Shown: one piece after another, positions 1 through 5,036 of the stretch
Numbering within the stretch: the stretch's first letter is position 1
Layout of the letters: each line of letters opens with the position of its first letter
NCBI GenBank assembly: GCA_021647445.1
Contig: JAKIUS010000157.1
Span: forward strand, 1 to 5,148
Source of the DNA: Geopsychrobacter sp.
GTDB lineage: Bacteria; Desulfobacterota; Desulfuromonadia; Desulfuromonadales; Geopsychrobacteraceae
DNA length: 5,148 nucleotides
Direction of reading: 5' to 3'
Notes under the pieces: generated by a model
The model's database searches: none
Seen by the model: only the letters and a program-made list of their open reading frames with translations
Told to the model about the DNA's origin: nothing
Made by a program: the position numbers and the translations under genes

Positions 1-18
1 GATAGATGTCACCTCTCG
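1..18 (+). repeat. Partial left inverted repeat of the IS3-family element
   Basis: Bases 4-12 (AGATGTCAC) match the inverse of 4760-4768 (AGATGTCGC) with one difference, and the match fades into pyrimidine-rich sequence on both sides. This is the inner part of the terminal repeat. The TG tip expected for the family would lie just outside the window. Confidence 0.5.
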
Positions 19-69
19 GTGAGAGACGTTGTGTTAAGCTCCGGGGCGAAAGAGAGACTGACATAGACA

Positions 70-594
70 ATGAAAACCAAGTATTCCAAAGAGTTTAAAG
101 AGAGCATCATTGCCCGGCTTTTGCAGCCGCAGAATGCTAGCGTTCCGGACGTGGCCAGAGAGACCGGGGTCCCCAAAGATACCCTCTACACCTGGCGGAT
201 CCAGTATCGTAATTCACAGGGTGGCCCGGTTGTCGTTTCTGGTCGTCAGACCGATAAGTTTACCAACGATGAAAAGTTGGCCGTCATGATCGAGACTGCC
301 GGTCTCAACGAATTGGAACTGGGCGAATACTGTCGCCGCAAGGGACTCTACCCCGAACAGATTTCCGACTGGAAGAAGTCCTTCATCCAAGGGGACGGCT
401 CCGATACCAGAAAGGCGGAACGCGAGCAATCCCGCAAGCAAAGCCAGACCATCAAGGCTCTTCAGCGTGAGTTGCAGCGTAAGGAAAAAGCTCTAGCCGA
501 AGCCGCAGCGCTGTTGGTTCTTCAAAAAAAGTTCCAGGCGCTCTGGGAGGATCCCGAGGACGAAAAATCGAACTCCGGGAGCGCCAAGAAATGA
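70..594 (+). CDS. IS3-family transposase OrfA (HTH/coiled-coil DNA-binding subunit)
   Basis: This 174-residue protein binds the ends of the IS. An HTH of the Tnp_1 type spans about residues 5-45 (YSKEFKESII at the start, then VARETGVPKDTLYTWR). A second predicted helical DNA-binding segment spans about 66-104 (EYCRRKGLYPEQISDWKK). Residues 113-155 form a charged, heptad-like coiled coil (TIKALQRELQRKEKALAEAA) typical of the dimerising leucine zipper of OrfA proteins. The start at 70 has only a weak purine stretch upstream (GAGAG at 52-56), which fits low IS expression. The stop codon overlaps the orfB start (ATGA, 591-594). A slippery heptamer at codons 152-154 suggests that some ribosomes continue into orfB to give OrfAB. 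The gene itself looks intact, and it could act as a repressor even though orfB is broken. Confidence 0.9.
   Translation: MKTKYSKEFKESIIARLLQPQNASVPDVARETGVPKDTLYTWRIQYRNSQGGPVVVSGRQTDKFTNDEKLAVMIETAGLNELELGEYCRRKGLYPEQISDWKKSFIQGDGSDTRKAEREQSRKQSQTIKALQRELQRKEKALAEAAALLVLQKKFQALWEDPEDEKSNSGSAKK
525..585 (+). promoter_or_regulatory. Programmed -1 ribosomal frameshift signal (orfA to orfB)
   Basis: A_AAA_AAG sits at 525-531 in the correct phase of orfA (codons CAA AAA AAG). After a 5-nt spacer, GGCGCTCTGGGAG (537-549) can pair with CTCCGGGAGCGCC (573-585): seven Watson-Crick pairs, one G-U, one mismatch and four more pairs, around a 23-nt loop. The orfB frame is open from well before 531 through to 591. 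The peptide read there (RERQEMIDLIEDA) looks like a natural continuation of OrfB upstream of its ATG. This is the standard IS3-family arrangement for making OrfAB; the predicted unbroken fusion would be 520 residues. Confidence 0.8.
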
Positions 595-1364
595 TCGATT
601 TAATTGAAGATGCCTGCGCCGCCGGGGCGCGTCTGAACAAGGCTTGCGAGATCGTCGGGCTTTCGGAACGAACCGTACAACGCTATCGCCGGGACGGGCA
701 GATCAAGCCAGATGGTCGCAAGGCTGCCGCTGTTGGTCGGGTGCCTGCTAATCGCCTGAGCAATGAAGAACGGGAAGAGGTTCTGGCAACCGCCAATCAG
801 CCACAATACGCCCATTTGCCGCCCAGTCAGATCGTTCCAGCTTTGGCCGATGAAGGTCGCTATCTGGCCTCGGAATCAACTTTTTACCGGGTATTACGTG
901 AAGAGAAACAACTGGCGCGTCGTGGTCGGGTCAGCCCTCCCACGCGCAAGCGACCTGAGCCGTTTCAGGCCACCGCTCCCAATCAACTCTGGAGCTGGGA
1001 TATCACCTATCTTTCAACAACCGTCAAAGGGATCTATTTCTACCTGTATCTGATCATGGACGTTTATAGCCGCAAGATCGTCGGTTGGGAGATCTACGCC
1101 GAAGAATCCGCTGAGCATGCCGGCAATATCTTTCGCAAGGCCCACTTACGCGAAGGCATCGCGGGCAATGACCTGGTTCTGCACTCCGATAATGGTTCGC
1201 CGATGAAGGGCGCAACCATGTTGGGAACCCTGCAGAAACTTGGCGTAACACCGTCATTCAGCCGTCCGTCGGTCAGCAACGACAACCCCTACTCGGAATC
1301 CCTGCTTAAGACCCTGAAATACCACCCCTGTTTCCCAGAGAAGCCCTTCGACTCACTGGTGTAA
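591..1364 (+). pseudogene. IS3-family transposase OrfB, 5' part, truncated by transposon insertion
   Basis: This is the catalytic integrase subunit. An HTH lies at about residues 10-35 (GARLNKACEIVGLSERTVQRY). The rve/DDE core follows from about 128, with D137 (WSWDITYL), D200 (LHSDNGSPM) and E236 (NPYSESLLKTLKY). There are 35 residues between the second D and the E, and K243 lies seven residues after the E, as in IS3 and retroviral integrases. The authentic reading ends at base 1359. The next bases belong to the inner transposon, whose tip supplies an out-of-place Val and a TAA stop, giving a 257-residue product. The C-terminal part (4483-4754) is missing from it. The ATG overlaps the orfA stop, so re-initiation is possible alongside the frameshift. 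All catalytic residues are retained, but the conserved C-terminal region is lost, so it is probably inactive. Confidence 0.9.
1356..1359. repeat. Left copy of target-site duplication (CTGG) of the inner transposon
   Basis: CTGG precedes the TGTAAG tip at 1360 and is repeated at 4479-4482 directly after the ACA tip. Identity between the two sides extends to six bases (CACTGG), so a 4-, 5- or 6-bp duplication is formally possible. Four is preferred because it makes both tips begin TGT in register with the inverted-repeat alignment. Removing one copy with the element restores the orfB reading frame. Confidence 0.75.
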
Positions 1365-1381
1365 GTTCTCAGATTAGCCTG
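1360..1381 (+). repeat. Left terminal inverted repeat of the inner transposon
   Basis: It starts TGTAAGTTCTCAGATTAGCC and matches the inverse of 4457-4478 at 18 of 22 positions, with a 9-bp identical core TCTCAGATT. The TGT...ACA tips are typical of DDE/RNase H transposases. This repeat also contains the first of three direct CWGATTA motifs. Confidence 0.85.
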
Positions 1382-1428
1382 CCCGGCATTTCCTGATTAT
1401 CTTGATACTCCTTTCTGATTATTTTGAA
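1366..1428 (+). repeat. Three direct repeats at left end, probable transposase-binding sites
   Basis: The cores are CAGATTA at 1370-1376, CTGATTA at 1393-1399 and CTGATTA at 1415-1421. All have the same orientation and are 23 and 22 bp apart, close to two helical turns. The second and third share a longer pattern, TTYCTGATTATYTTGA. Such arrays of sites inside the ends bind TnsB, MuA and TniA in related elements; binding here is inferred. Confidence 0.7.
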
Positions 1429-1463
1429 ACGCCCCGAAGGCCCCATTCAGCCTTCGGGGCGTT
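1428..1463 (-). terminator. Probable Rho-independent terminator of the transposon operon
   Basis: A perfect 13-bp stem (1428-1440 with 1451-1463, core CGCCCCGAAGG/CCTTCGGGGCG) has a 10-nt loop. It lies 16 bases beyond the stop codon of the last - strand gene. In the - strand transcript the stem's U-rich foot runs into CAAAAUAAUC, so the U tract is short. On the + strand no U tract follows. It would stop operon transcripts just before the left end of the element. Confidence 0.7.
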
Positions 1464-1479
1464 AGTGGCAAGGGGCAGG

Positions 1480-1629
1480 TTAAAACGGATCGTCGCTGTT
1501 CTCCTGCTCCAGTCGGTGACCATCGTCATGGGCGGTGAGTTGGCGGCAGTAGTCCTTGAGGAGTTGTTCCATCTGCTGCGCCAGGTCAAGCAGCTTGCCG
1601 GCATAGAAGATCTGATCTTCCGGGCTCAT
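1480..1629 (-). CDS. Small acidic protein of 49 residues, fourth gene of the transposon operon
   Basis: The reading frame begins ATG AGC CCG GAA and encodes MSPEDQIFYAGKLLDLAQQM..., ending in SDDPF. The case that it is real rests on a strong AGGAAAGGAG ribosome-binding site 7 nt before the ATG, on its position 21 nt after the ATPase stop in the same direction, and on a terminator just after it. Residues 4-32 look helical and amphipathic (LLDLAQQMEQLLKDYCRQL) and could pair with a partner. The remainder is polar and acidic: 11 D/E against 4 K/R overall. There is no signal peptide or membrane segment. I do not recognise a family. A role as a partner or regulator of the ATPase or transposase is inferred from position only. 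Confidence 0.75.
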   Translation of the reverse strand: MSPEDQIFYAGKLLDLAQQMEQLLKDYCRQLTAHDDGHRLEQENSDDPF

Positions 1630-1650
1630 GGTCTTCTCCTTTCCTGATGT

Positions 1651-2454
1651 TCAGAACAATTCCGTGGCCGCCTGCCGCACATGCTCGGCGGTGACGACTT
1701 GGGATTTTTCGCTGGTGGCGGCGACCAGGGCGCCCCTGGCCAGATGGTTGGCTTTGCGGAACAGTCCGCCGGAGCCCTGATGGATGGCAGTGACGGCCTG
1801 GTCATCAAAGGGGGAATGGTTCAGTCCGGCGATTTTCAGGTGATGCTCCAGGTAGCACTCCATCCCTTCGCGGTTGACCTCCTGCAGATGTCTGCGGGCG
1901 ATGATACGTGAGGCCAGCGGCACGGCGGTGCGATACAGCAGGTTGTCGGCCAGGTTGTTCTGACCGGCGAGGATAATCGGCAGGTAGGGTTTGGAATCCC
2001 CTTCGAACTGGGTCAGGGTGTGCAGTTCGGTAAAGACGTCGAGCCGTAGCAGCGAAGCCTCGTCGATGATCAGCAGCGGTTGCTGTTTCTTGCTCTGTAC
2101 CAGGTTCAGGATCTGAGTGCGGATCAGACCGGTGAGGATGGCGCGGGATGAGGAGGCGGTCTGGATATCGAGTTCGGCCAGCAGTTGCCGATAGACCTCC
2201 AGGATCGAACCGGAGGTGGCGGTGACCCACAAGGGCTTGTACTTCGAGGGATGGAGTTGTCCGGCCACCCAGCGCAGGGCGGTCGACTTGCCGGCGCCGA
2301 CTTCGCCAGTGACCAACGCGATGGCACCCAGTTCGATGGTGTAGAGAATCCGCTGCTGAACTTGCAGCAGATCGTCCGTCTTGAGGATCGCCTCCAGCGG
2401 CAGGTCGGCGGCAAAGGGCTGCCCCTTAAGGCCAAAAAAGGTGTGGTAGCTCAT
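1651..2454 (-). CDS. ExeA/TniB-like AAA+ ATPase, transposition partner protein
   Basis: This 267-residue cytoplasmic P-loop ATPase begins with the ExeA-type signature YHTFFGLKGQPFA. Walker A is GEVGAGKST (50-58), Walker B is LLIIDEA (127-133), a sensor-1-like stretch is ILAGQNNL (161-168), and R183 in PLASRI is the likely arginine finger. A helical lid follows (about 195-265). In Mu, Tn7, Tn402 and IS21 an ATPase next to the DDE transposase (MuB, TnsC, TniB, IstB) binds target DNA and activates the transposase, and the same job is inferred here. The ATG overlaps the transposase stop by four bases (ATGA), indicating translational coupling and matched output. ExeA itself is a secretion ATPase, but nothing in this context suggests secretion. 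Length and motifs are complete. Confidence 0.92.
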   Translation of the reverse strand: MSYHTFFGLKGQPFAADLPLEAILKTDDLLQVQQRILYTIELGAIALVTGEVGAGKSTALRWVAGQLHPSKYKPLWVTATSGSILEVYRQLLAELDIQTASSSRAILTGLIRTQILNLVQSKKQQPLLIIDEASLLRLDVFTELHTLTQFEGDSKPYLPIILAGQNNLADNLLYRTAVPLASRIIARRHLQEVNREGMECYLEHHLKIAGLNHSPFDDQAVTAIHQGSGGLFRKANHLARGALVAATSEKSQVVTAEHVRQAATELF

Positions 2455-3737
2455 GGCTGCTCCCTTCTGGCAAACGACAGTTGCCCCTGCCGAACGCTGG
2501 TGTCTGTAGCAGACTCTTTCTGTTCCCGACCAACTTTGGCGTTGACGTGGGGATCGAGCGGTACGAGAAAGCCCTGTGTCTCCCCGCGCAGCACGATCTC
2601 GACCCTGGTTGGCGTTTCTTCGTGAAACAGCAGACCGACCTGCTCGCCGATCAGTCGGGTCGGGGCCTCGAAGGAGCGACCGTCGATGGAGACACTGCGG
2701 TCCTTGTTGACCCGGCGGCGCACCTCCTTGCGGAAGTGATCGTCCAGATCGATGGGCGGCTTGCGGATCAATTCCAGATGGGAGGCGAACCGCTCCAGTG
2801 GAGACTGGCCGGTGGAGGAATGGGGACGGCGGTGATAGGTCTGCTGGACCCAGTGATCCAAGGCCTGGTTGAGGTCTTCGAGTGTCTCTCCGGTAACAGC
2901 TGACAGCAACTGACTTCTGACGGTGCGAAAGAACCTCTCGATCTTGCCCCGTCCCTGCGGCGTATAGGGAGGCGTGTGGGTGATGGCGATCCCCAGGCAG
3001 GCGCAGACCTTCTCCAGATGCCGGCTGCGAAAGGCGGAGCCATTATCAACGTACAACTTGCGCGGCAGTCCGCGGGTGGTCAGGGCGGCGCGGTAAACCG
3101 TCAGGAAGCTGGCCAGGTTCTCTGACAGCATAAACCGGGCCTGGGTGATCAGCCGAGAGTGATCATCCAGAAAGGCGATCAGATAGCTCTTGCGCTTCTT
3201 GCCGTCAACCACCACATGCGGCCCATGCATGACATCCGATTGCCAGATGTCATTGGGAAACTCCGCCTCAAAACGGCGCCGGTCAACCGGGTCGCTGCCG
3301 GGTCGGCCGGAAAGACCAGCTTTCTTCAGCACCCGGTAGGCGGTCGACAGGCGCAGGGTGTAGTCGGGCGAGACCAGACCCTTGCCCTCCATCTCCTCAA
3401 TCAGCTGCACCACCGGCAGCAGCGGCTTGGCCTTGCGCAACCGCACCAGGGAGAGGACCGTGTCCTCATCCACTTGACGGCAACGTCCGATATCACTGCG
3501 CGGTACCGGCTTCAACGAATCAAGCTGCCGACCGCTCTTCTCGTAGATCGTCACCCAGCGCCGGATGGTATTGGCACTGATGCGGGTGCGCTGCGAATGT
3601 GGGATATTCCAGCGCGCTGCCGCTTTCGTTTTGATCCGCCGGCCCCGTTCGCCATGCTCCAGGCGGGTTGCACCGACCAGATCACTGATCACCCCGAAGC
3701 GAAACAGGGCGATATCCTCTCGTTCCATCTCTGTCAT
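2451..3737 (-). CDS. DDE-type transposase/integrase (TniA/TnsB/Mu-like)
   Basis: This is the catalytic enzyme that would cut the TGT/ACA ends and join them to target DNA. Numbered from the start at 3737 (428 residues): N-terminal HTH region about 38-70 (NTIRRWVTIYEKSGR) and a second helical DNA-binding segment about 85-145. The RNase H-fold rve core has D168 (DIWQSDVMHG), D231 (LYVDNGSAF) and E267 (GRGKIERFF), a D-35-E spacing. A beta-rich Mu-C-like domain follows at about 335-395 (VSIDGRSFEAPTRLIGEQVGLL). The basic and polar tail (from about 396) may contact the ATPase. Three ATGs stand in tandem (3743, 3740, 3737). AAGGAG at 3744-3749 is 6 nt from the third, so 3737 is chosen over 3743, which would give 430 residues. 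The gene is intact, coupled to the ATPase, and preceded by a small hairpin. Confidence 0.93.
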   Translation of the reverse strand: MTEMEREDIALFRFGVISDLVGATRLEHGERGRRIKTKAAARWNIPHSQRTRISANTIRRWVTIYEKSGRQLDSLKPVPRSDIGRCRQVDEDTVLSLVRLRKAKPLLPVVQLIEEMEGKGLVSPDYTLRLSTAYRVLKKAGLSGRPGSDPVDRRRFEAEFPNDIWQSDVMHGPHVVVDGKKRKSYLIAFLDDHSRLITQARFMLSENLASFLTVYRAALTTRGLPRKLYVDNGSAFRSRHLEKVCACLGIAITHTPPYTPQGRGKIERFFRTVRSQLLSAVTGETLEDLNQALDHWVQQTYHRRPHSSTGQSPLERFASHLELIRKPPIDLDDHFRKEVRRRVNKDRSVSIDGRSFEAPTRLIGEQVGLLFHEETPTRVEIVLRGETQGFLVPLDPHVNAKVGREQKESATDTSVRQGQLSFARREQP

Positions 3738-3751
3738 CATCATCTCCTTGG

Positions 3752-3778
3752 GTTAGAGGGAAAAAATCCACCTCTAAC
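3752..3778 (-). promoter_or_regulatory. Short hairpin between the zinc-ribbon gene and the transposase gene
   Basis: GTTAGAGG (3752-3759) pairs with CCTCTAAC (3771-3778), eight bases around an 11-nt loop that carries six U residues in the - strand transcript. It lies 2-3 nt upstream of the transposase Shine-Dalgarno sequence. It may modulate transposase translation or act as an operator; neither is shown. Confidence 0.4.
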
Positions 3779-3779
3779 A

Positions 3780-4286
3780 TCACCGGGAGATTGACGGCAG
3801 AGAGACACTACGGTAGGGCGGCGGACCGGCACCGGAATTGTCACGCTGAAAGCAGAGGCTGACGGGGATGAAACCCTGGTCAAGCAATGCTCCGAACGCC
3901 TCAAAAACAGAATCACGAAACAGCCCCAGAACCGCACCGGCCATCCGCTTCAGACGCAGCCACCACTGCCGTTGGCGCGTCCGGGGCAGAGCACGACACC
4001 AGCGCCCGGATTCAGAACGACAGGCGACAGACTGGGTGATTTCGCTGATGGTGGAGCGGAACCGGCGCCAGTAACCGGCCGGTTTCAGACGATGAACAGA
4101 ACGACAGCAGGAGCAGCGCAGACGCCGCAGCAAAACAGGCTCTAAAAGGCAGGAAAAATAGGCGAGAACAAACCCATGCCACCACAACGCTTGGCCACAA
4201 CGCGGGCACCCGGAAGGCTTGACCCAGGGAAAATCTTTCCCCAGACGCGCAATCTCATTGACGTTTACTTCAACAGACAGTACCAA
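3780..4286 (-). CDS. Zinc-ribbon protein resembling DUF6431, first gene of the transposon operon
   Basis: This 168-residue protein has C27-x2-C30 (SGCPRCGQALWWHGF) and C58-x2-C61 (RRLRCSCCRSVHRLKP), a likely zinc ribbon with strongly basic surroundings. The C-terminal two-thirds is rich in Arg and Trp (about 73-116) and then helical, suggesting nucleic-acid binding. The pattern of CPxCG, a Trp/His-rich stretch, then RxRCxxC resembles DUF6431, a family I recall beside transposase genes; I cannot confirm this by search. No ATG is in a suitable place. TTG at 4286 is chosen because AAGGAG lies 8 nt upstream, and a rare start would limit output. It ends about 40 nt before the transposase gene. Its position recalls the zinc-containing TniQ/TnsD target selectors, but no homology to them is visible. 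It could instead be a repressor of the operon. Confidence 0.8.
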   Translation of the reverse strand: MVLSVEVNVNEIARLGKDFPWVKPSGCPRCGQALWWHGFVLAYFSCLLEPVLLRRLRCSCCRSVHRLKPAGYWRRFRSTISEITQSVACRSESGRWCRALPRTRQRQWWLRLKRMAGAVLGLFRDSVFEAFGALLDQGFIPVSLCFQRDNSGAGPPPYRSVSLPSISR

Positions 4287-4324
4287 TAAAGCAACTCCTT
4301 GCCGGGAGGGTCAATCCCTGCATG

Positions 4325-4367
4325 GAGGGGGCGGTGAGGCTCCTCTGAAGCCTCACCGCCCTGCCTC
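4325..4367 (-). promoter_or_regulatory. Long hairpin in the leader of the transposon operon
   Basis: GGGCGGTGAGGCT (4329-4341) pairs perfectly with AGCCTCACCGCCC (4349-4361) around a 7-nt loop. The stem is extended by GAGG/CCTC (4325-4328 with 4364-4367) past a 2-nt bulge. It lies between the right end of the element and the first start codon (4286). No U tract follows on either strand, so it is not a standard terminator. A role in blocking expression driven from outside the element, as known for several insertion sequences, is inferred. Confidence 0.55.
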
Positions 4368-4381
4368 TAAAACAATGATGA

Positions 4382-4468
4382 TGATCAGGTGCAATTTAAT
4401 CTGAAATTCTCATTCACCTCTCTAACACATTGCGAAAATATGATGCCAGTTTTTATCAAGCCAATCTG
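4382..4468 (-). repeat. Repeats at right end, probable transposase-binding sites
   Basis: Read on the - strand, CAGATTG (4468-4462) and CAGATTA (4403-4397) match the left-end motifs in the same inward orientation. CTGATCA (4388-4382) is a weaker third copy. Spacings are 65 and 15 bp, unlike the regular 22-23 bp at the left end, so the two ends are asymmetric as in Tn7 and Tn402 relatives. No convincing sigma-70 promoter is visible in this interval. Confidence 0.55.
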
Positions 4469-4478
4469 AGATCTAACA
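4457..4478 (-). repeat. Right terminal inverted repeat of the inner transposon
   Basis: Inverted, it reads TGTTAGATCTCAGATTGGCT and matches the left end at 18 of 22 positions, including nine consecutive identical bases. It is followed at once by the CTGG duplication. Confidence 0.85.
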
Positions 4479-4482
4479 CTGG
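4479..4482. repeat. Right copy of target-site duplication (CTGG)
   Basis: It is identical to 1356-1359. The preceding two bases (CA) also match the left flank but are better assigned to the transposon tip. From 4483 the IS3 orfB frame resumes. Confidence 0.75.
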
Positions 4483-4754
4483 AAGAGGCCCGGATATGGG
4501 TTGCCGAATTCCAGCAGTGGTACAACGAAGAACATCGGCACAGTGCGATAACGTTCGTGACCCCAGGGCAACGCCACCGTGGGGAAGATATTGCGATATT
4601 GGCACTACGAAAAGCCCTTTATGAGAAGGCAAAAGCGGCATGCCCGGAACGATGGTCAGGAAATAGCCGCAATTGGGATCGTTTGGAAATTGTGAATCTG
4701 AATCCTCAAAAACCGATTCAGGAGCAGACTACAATCGAGCACAAAGCGGCATAA
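4483..4754 (+). pseudogene. IS3-family transposase OrfB, 3' part (C-terminal fragment)
   Basis: Read in frame from the CTG codon in the duplication, this gives LEEARIWVAEFQQWYNEEHR, then HSAITFVTPGQRHRGEDIAIL, and ends at TAA with IEHKAA. The W-x2-WYN-x2-HRHS-x-I-x-FVTP-x-QRH signature is the conserved C-terminus of IS3-family OrfB. Joined to the part ending at 1359 it gives 1041 nt, a 346-residue protein with no stop or frameshift. No start codon or ribosome-binding site of its own is evident, so it is probably not translated. The intact reconstructed frame suggests the insertion is fairly recent. Confidence 0.9.
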
Positions 4755-4755
4755 A

Positions 4756-4777
4756 AAAAGCGACATCTTCCTTGACA
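4756..4777 (-). repeat. Right inverted repeat of the IS3-family element
   Basis: Inverted, the end reads TGTCAAGGAAGATGTCGC followed by a T run. The TG tip and the AGATGTCRC block shared with bases 4-12 support an IS end at 4777. The tip itself is inferred because the corresponding left tip is outside the window. Confidence 0.6.
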
Positions 4778-4784
4778 ACGACCG

Positions 4785-4905
4785 ACCGCAAAGACGCAAA
4801 GAACGCTAAGAAGGGCAGAGATAAGTGCTTGGTTTTGTTTTAAGCCCGAAACTGATCTTTCTTGCTGTGCTTTGCGCCTTGAGTGAGTGTAACGAACGGG
4901 CGGTA
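4785..4905 (+). repeat. 121-bp tandem intergenic repeat, copy 1
   Basis: It begins ACCGCAAAGACGCAAAG and ends AACGAACGGGCGGTA. Against copy 2 it differs at 7 of 121 positions by eye, all in the first half; about the last 65 bases are identical. Arms 4795-4812 and 4859-4876 are complementary at 14 of 18 positions (CGCAAAG...CTTTGCG), so a large stem-loop is possible. Open frames across it are repeated in both copies and look spurious. It resembles dispersed intergenic repeats of deltaproteobacteria; function unknown. Confidence 0.85.
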
Positions 4906-4915
4906 AGGTCTTTTC

Positions 4916-5036
4916 ACCGCAAAGACGCAAAGAGCGCTAAGAGAGACAGGGATAAGGGCTTGGTTTTGTTTTAAACCCGAAACTGATCTTTCTTGCTGTG
5001 CTTTGCGCCTTGAGTGAGTGTAACGAACGGGCGGTA
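4916..5036 (+). repeat. 121-bp tandem intergenic repeat, copy 2
   Basis: It is the same length as copy 1 and is offset by 131 bp, leaving a 10-bp spacer AGGTCTTTTC. It has the same CGCAAAG/CTTTGCG dyad. The concentration of changes in the first half could reflect partial homogenisation or a recent duplication. Confidence 0.85.

Larger units (their letters stand above)
1360..4478 (-). mobile_element. Compact 3.1-kb transposon (DDE transposase, AAA+ ATPase, zinc-ribbon protein, small acidic protein)
   Basis: The boundaries are fixed by three agreeing signs: imperfect 22-bp terminal inverted repeats, a flanking CTGG duplication, and exact repair of the interrupted IS3 orfB when the segment is removed. 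It carries four genes on one strand and no cargo. The gene pair DDE transposase plus AAA+ ATPase, TGT...ACA ends and multiple short repeats inside each end are shared with the Tn7, Tn402/Tn5053 and Mu groups. The ATPase is closer in appearance to ExeA-type proteins, and the accessory gene resembles DUF6431 instead of TniQ. All frames are intact, so the element may still be active. I do not recognise a named element. Confidence 0.9.
1..4777 (+). mobile_element. IS3-family insertion sequence, interrupted by a nested transposon; left tip cut by window edge
   Basis: The element carries the two-gene IS3 layout: orfA (HTH plus coiled coil) and orfB (DDE integrase) in the -1 frame, overlapping by ATGA, with a -1 frameshift signal. 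The right boundary is placed at 4777, where the sequence ends in ...TTGACA. The inverse of the right end contains AGATGTCGC, matched by AGATGTCAC at 4-12. This implies that about 7-8 bases of the left tip lie before the window. Without the inner insertion (3119 bp plus a 4-bp duplication) the part in view is about 1.65 kb, at the long end for the family. The element is broken by the inner transposon, so its orfB cannot be translated whole. The duplicated target of this IS cannot be checked because its left flank is absent. Confidence 0.85.

Noticed and set aside
1419..1604. 61-codon - strand frame overlapping the small gene
   Set aside because: It runs through the terminator hairpin and lacks a ribosome-binding site, whereas the 49-codon frame has a strong one.
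2185..2903. Two + strand open frames of 146 and 140 codons
   Set aside because: Both are antisense to the ATPase and transposase genes and show no family features.
3159..3794. 211-residue + strand open frame across the transposase gene
   Set aside because: It lies antisense to a transposase with a full DDE triad, has no recognisable domain and no good ribosome-binding site; it is a GC-driven shadow.
4430..4457. Possible promoter TTGATA on the - strand near the right end
   Set aside because: TTGATA is a fair -35 box but no -10 box lies 16-18 bp downstream; the nearest TATTTT is only 13 bp away. Another pair (TTGCAC/TTTAGA) is also weak.
4785..5036. CRISPR array
   Set aside because: There are only two units, 121 bp long with a 10-bp gap; there is no short repeat and spacer pattern and no cas gene.
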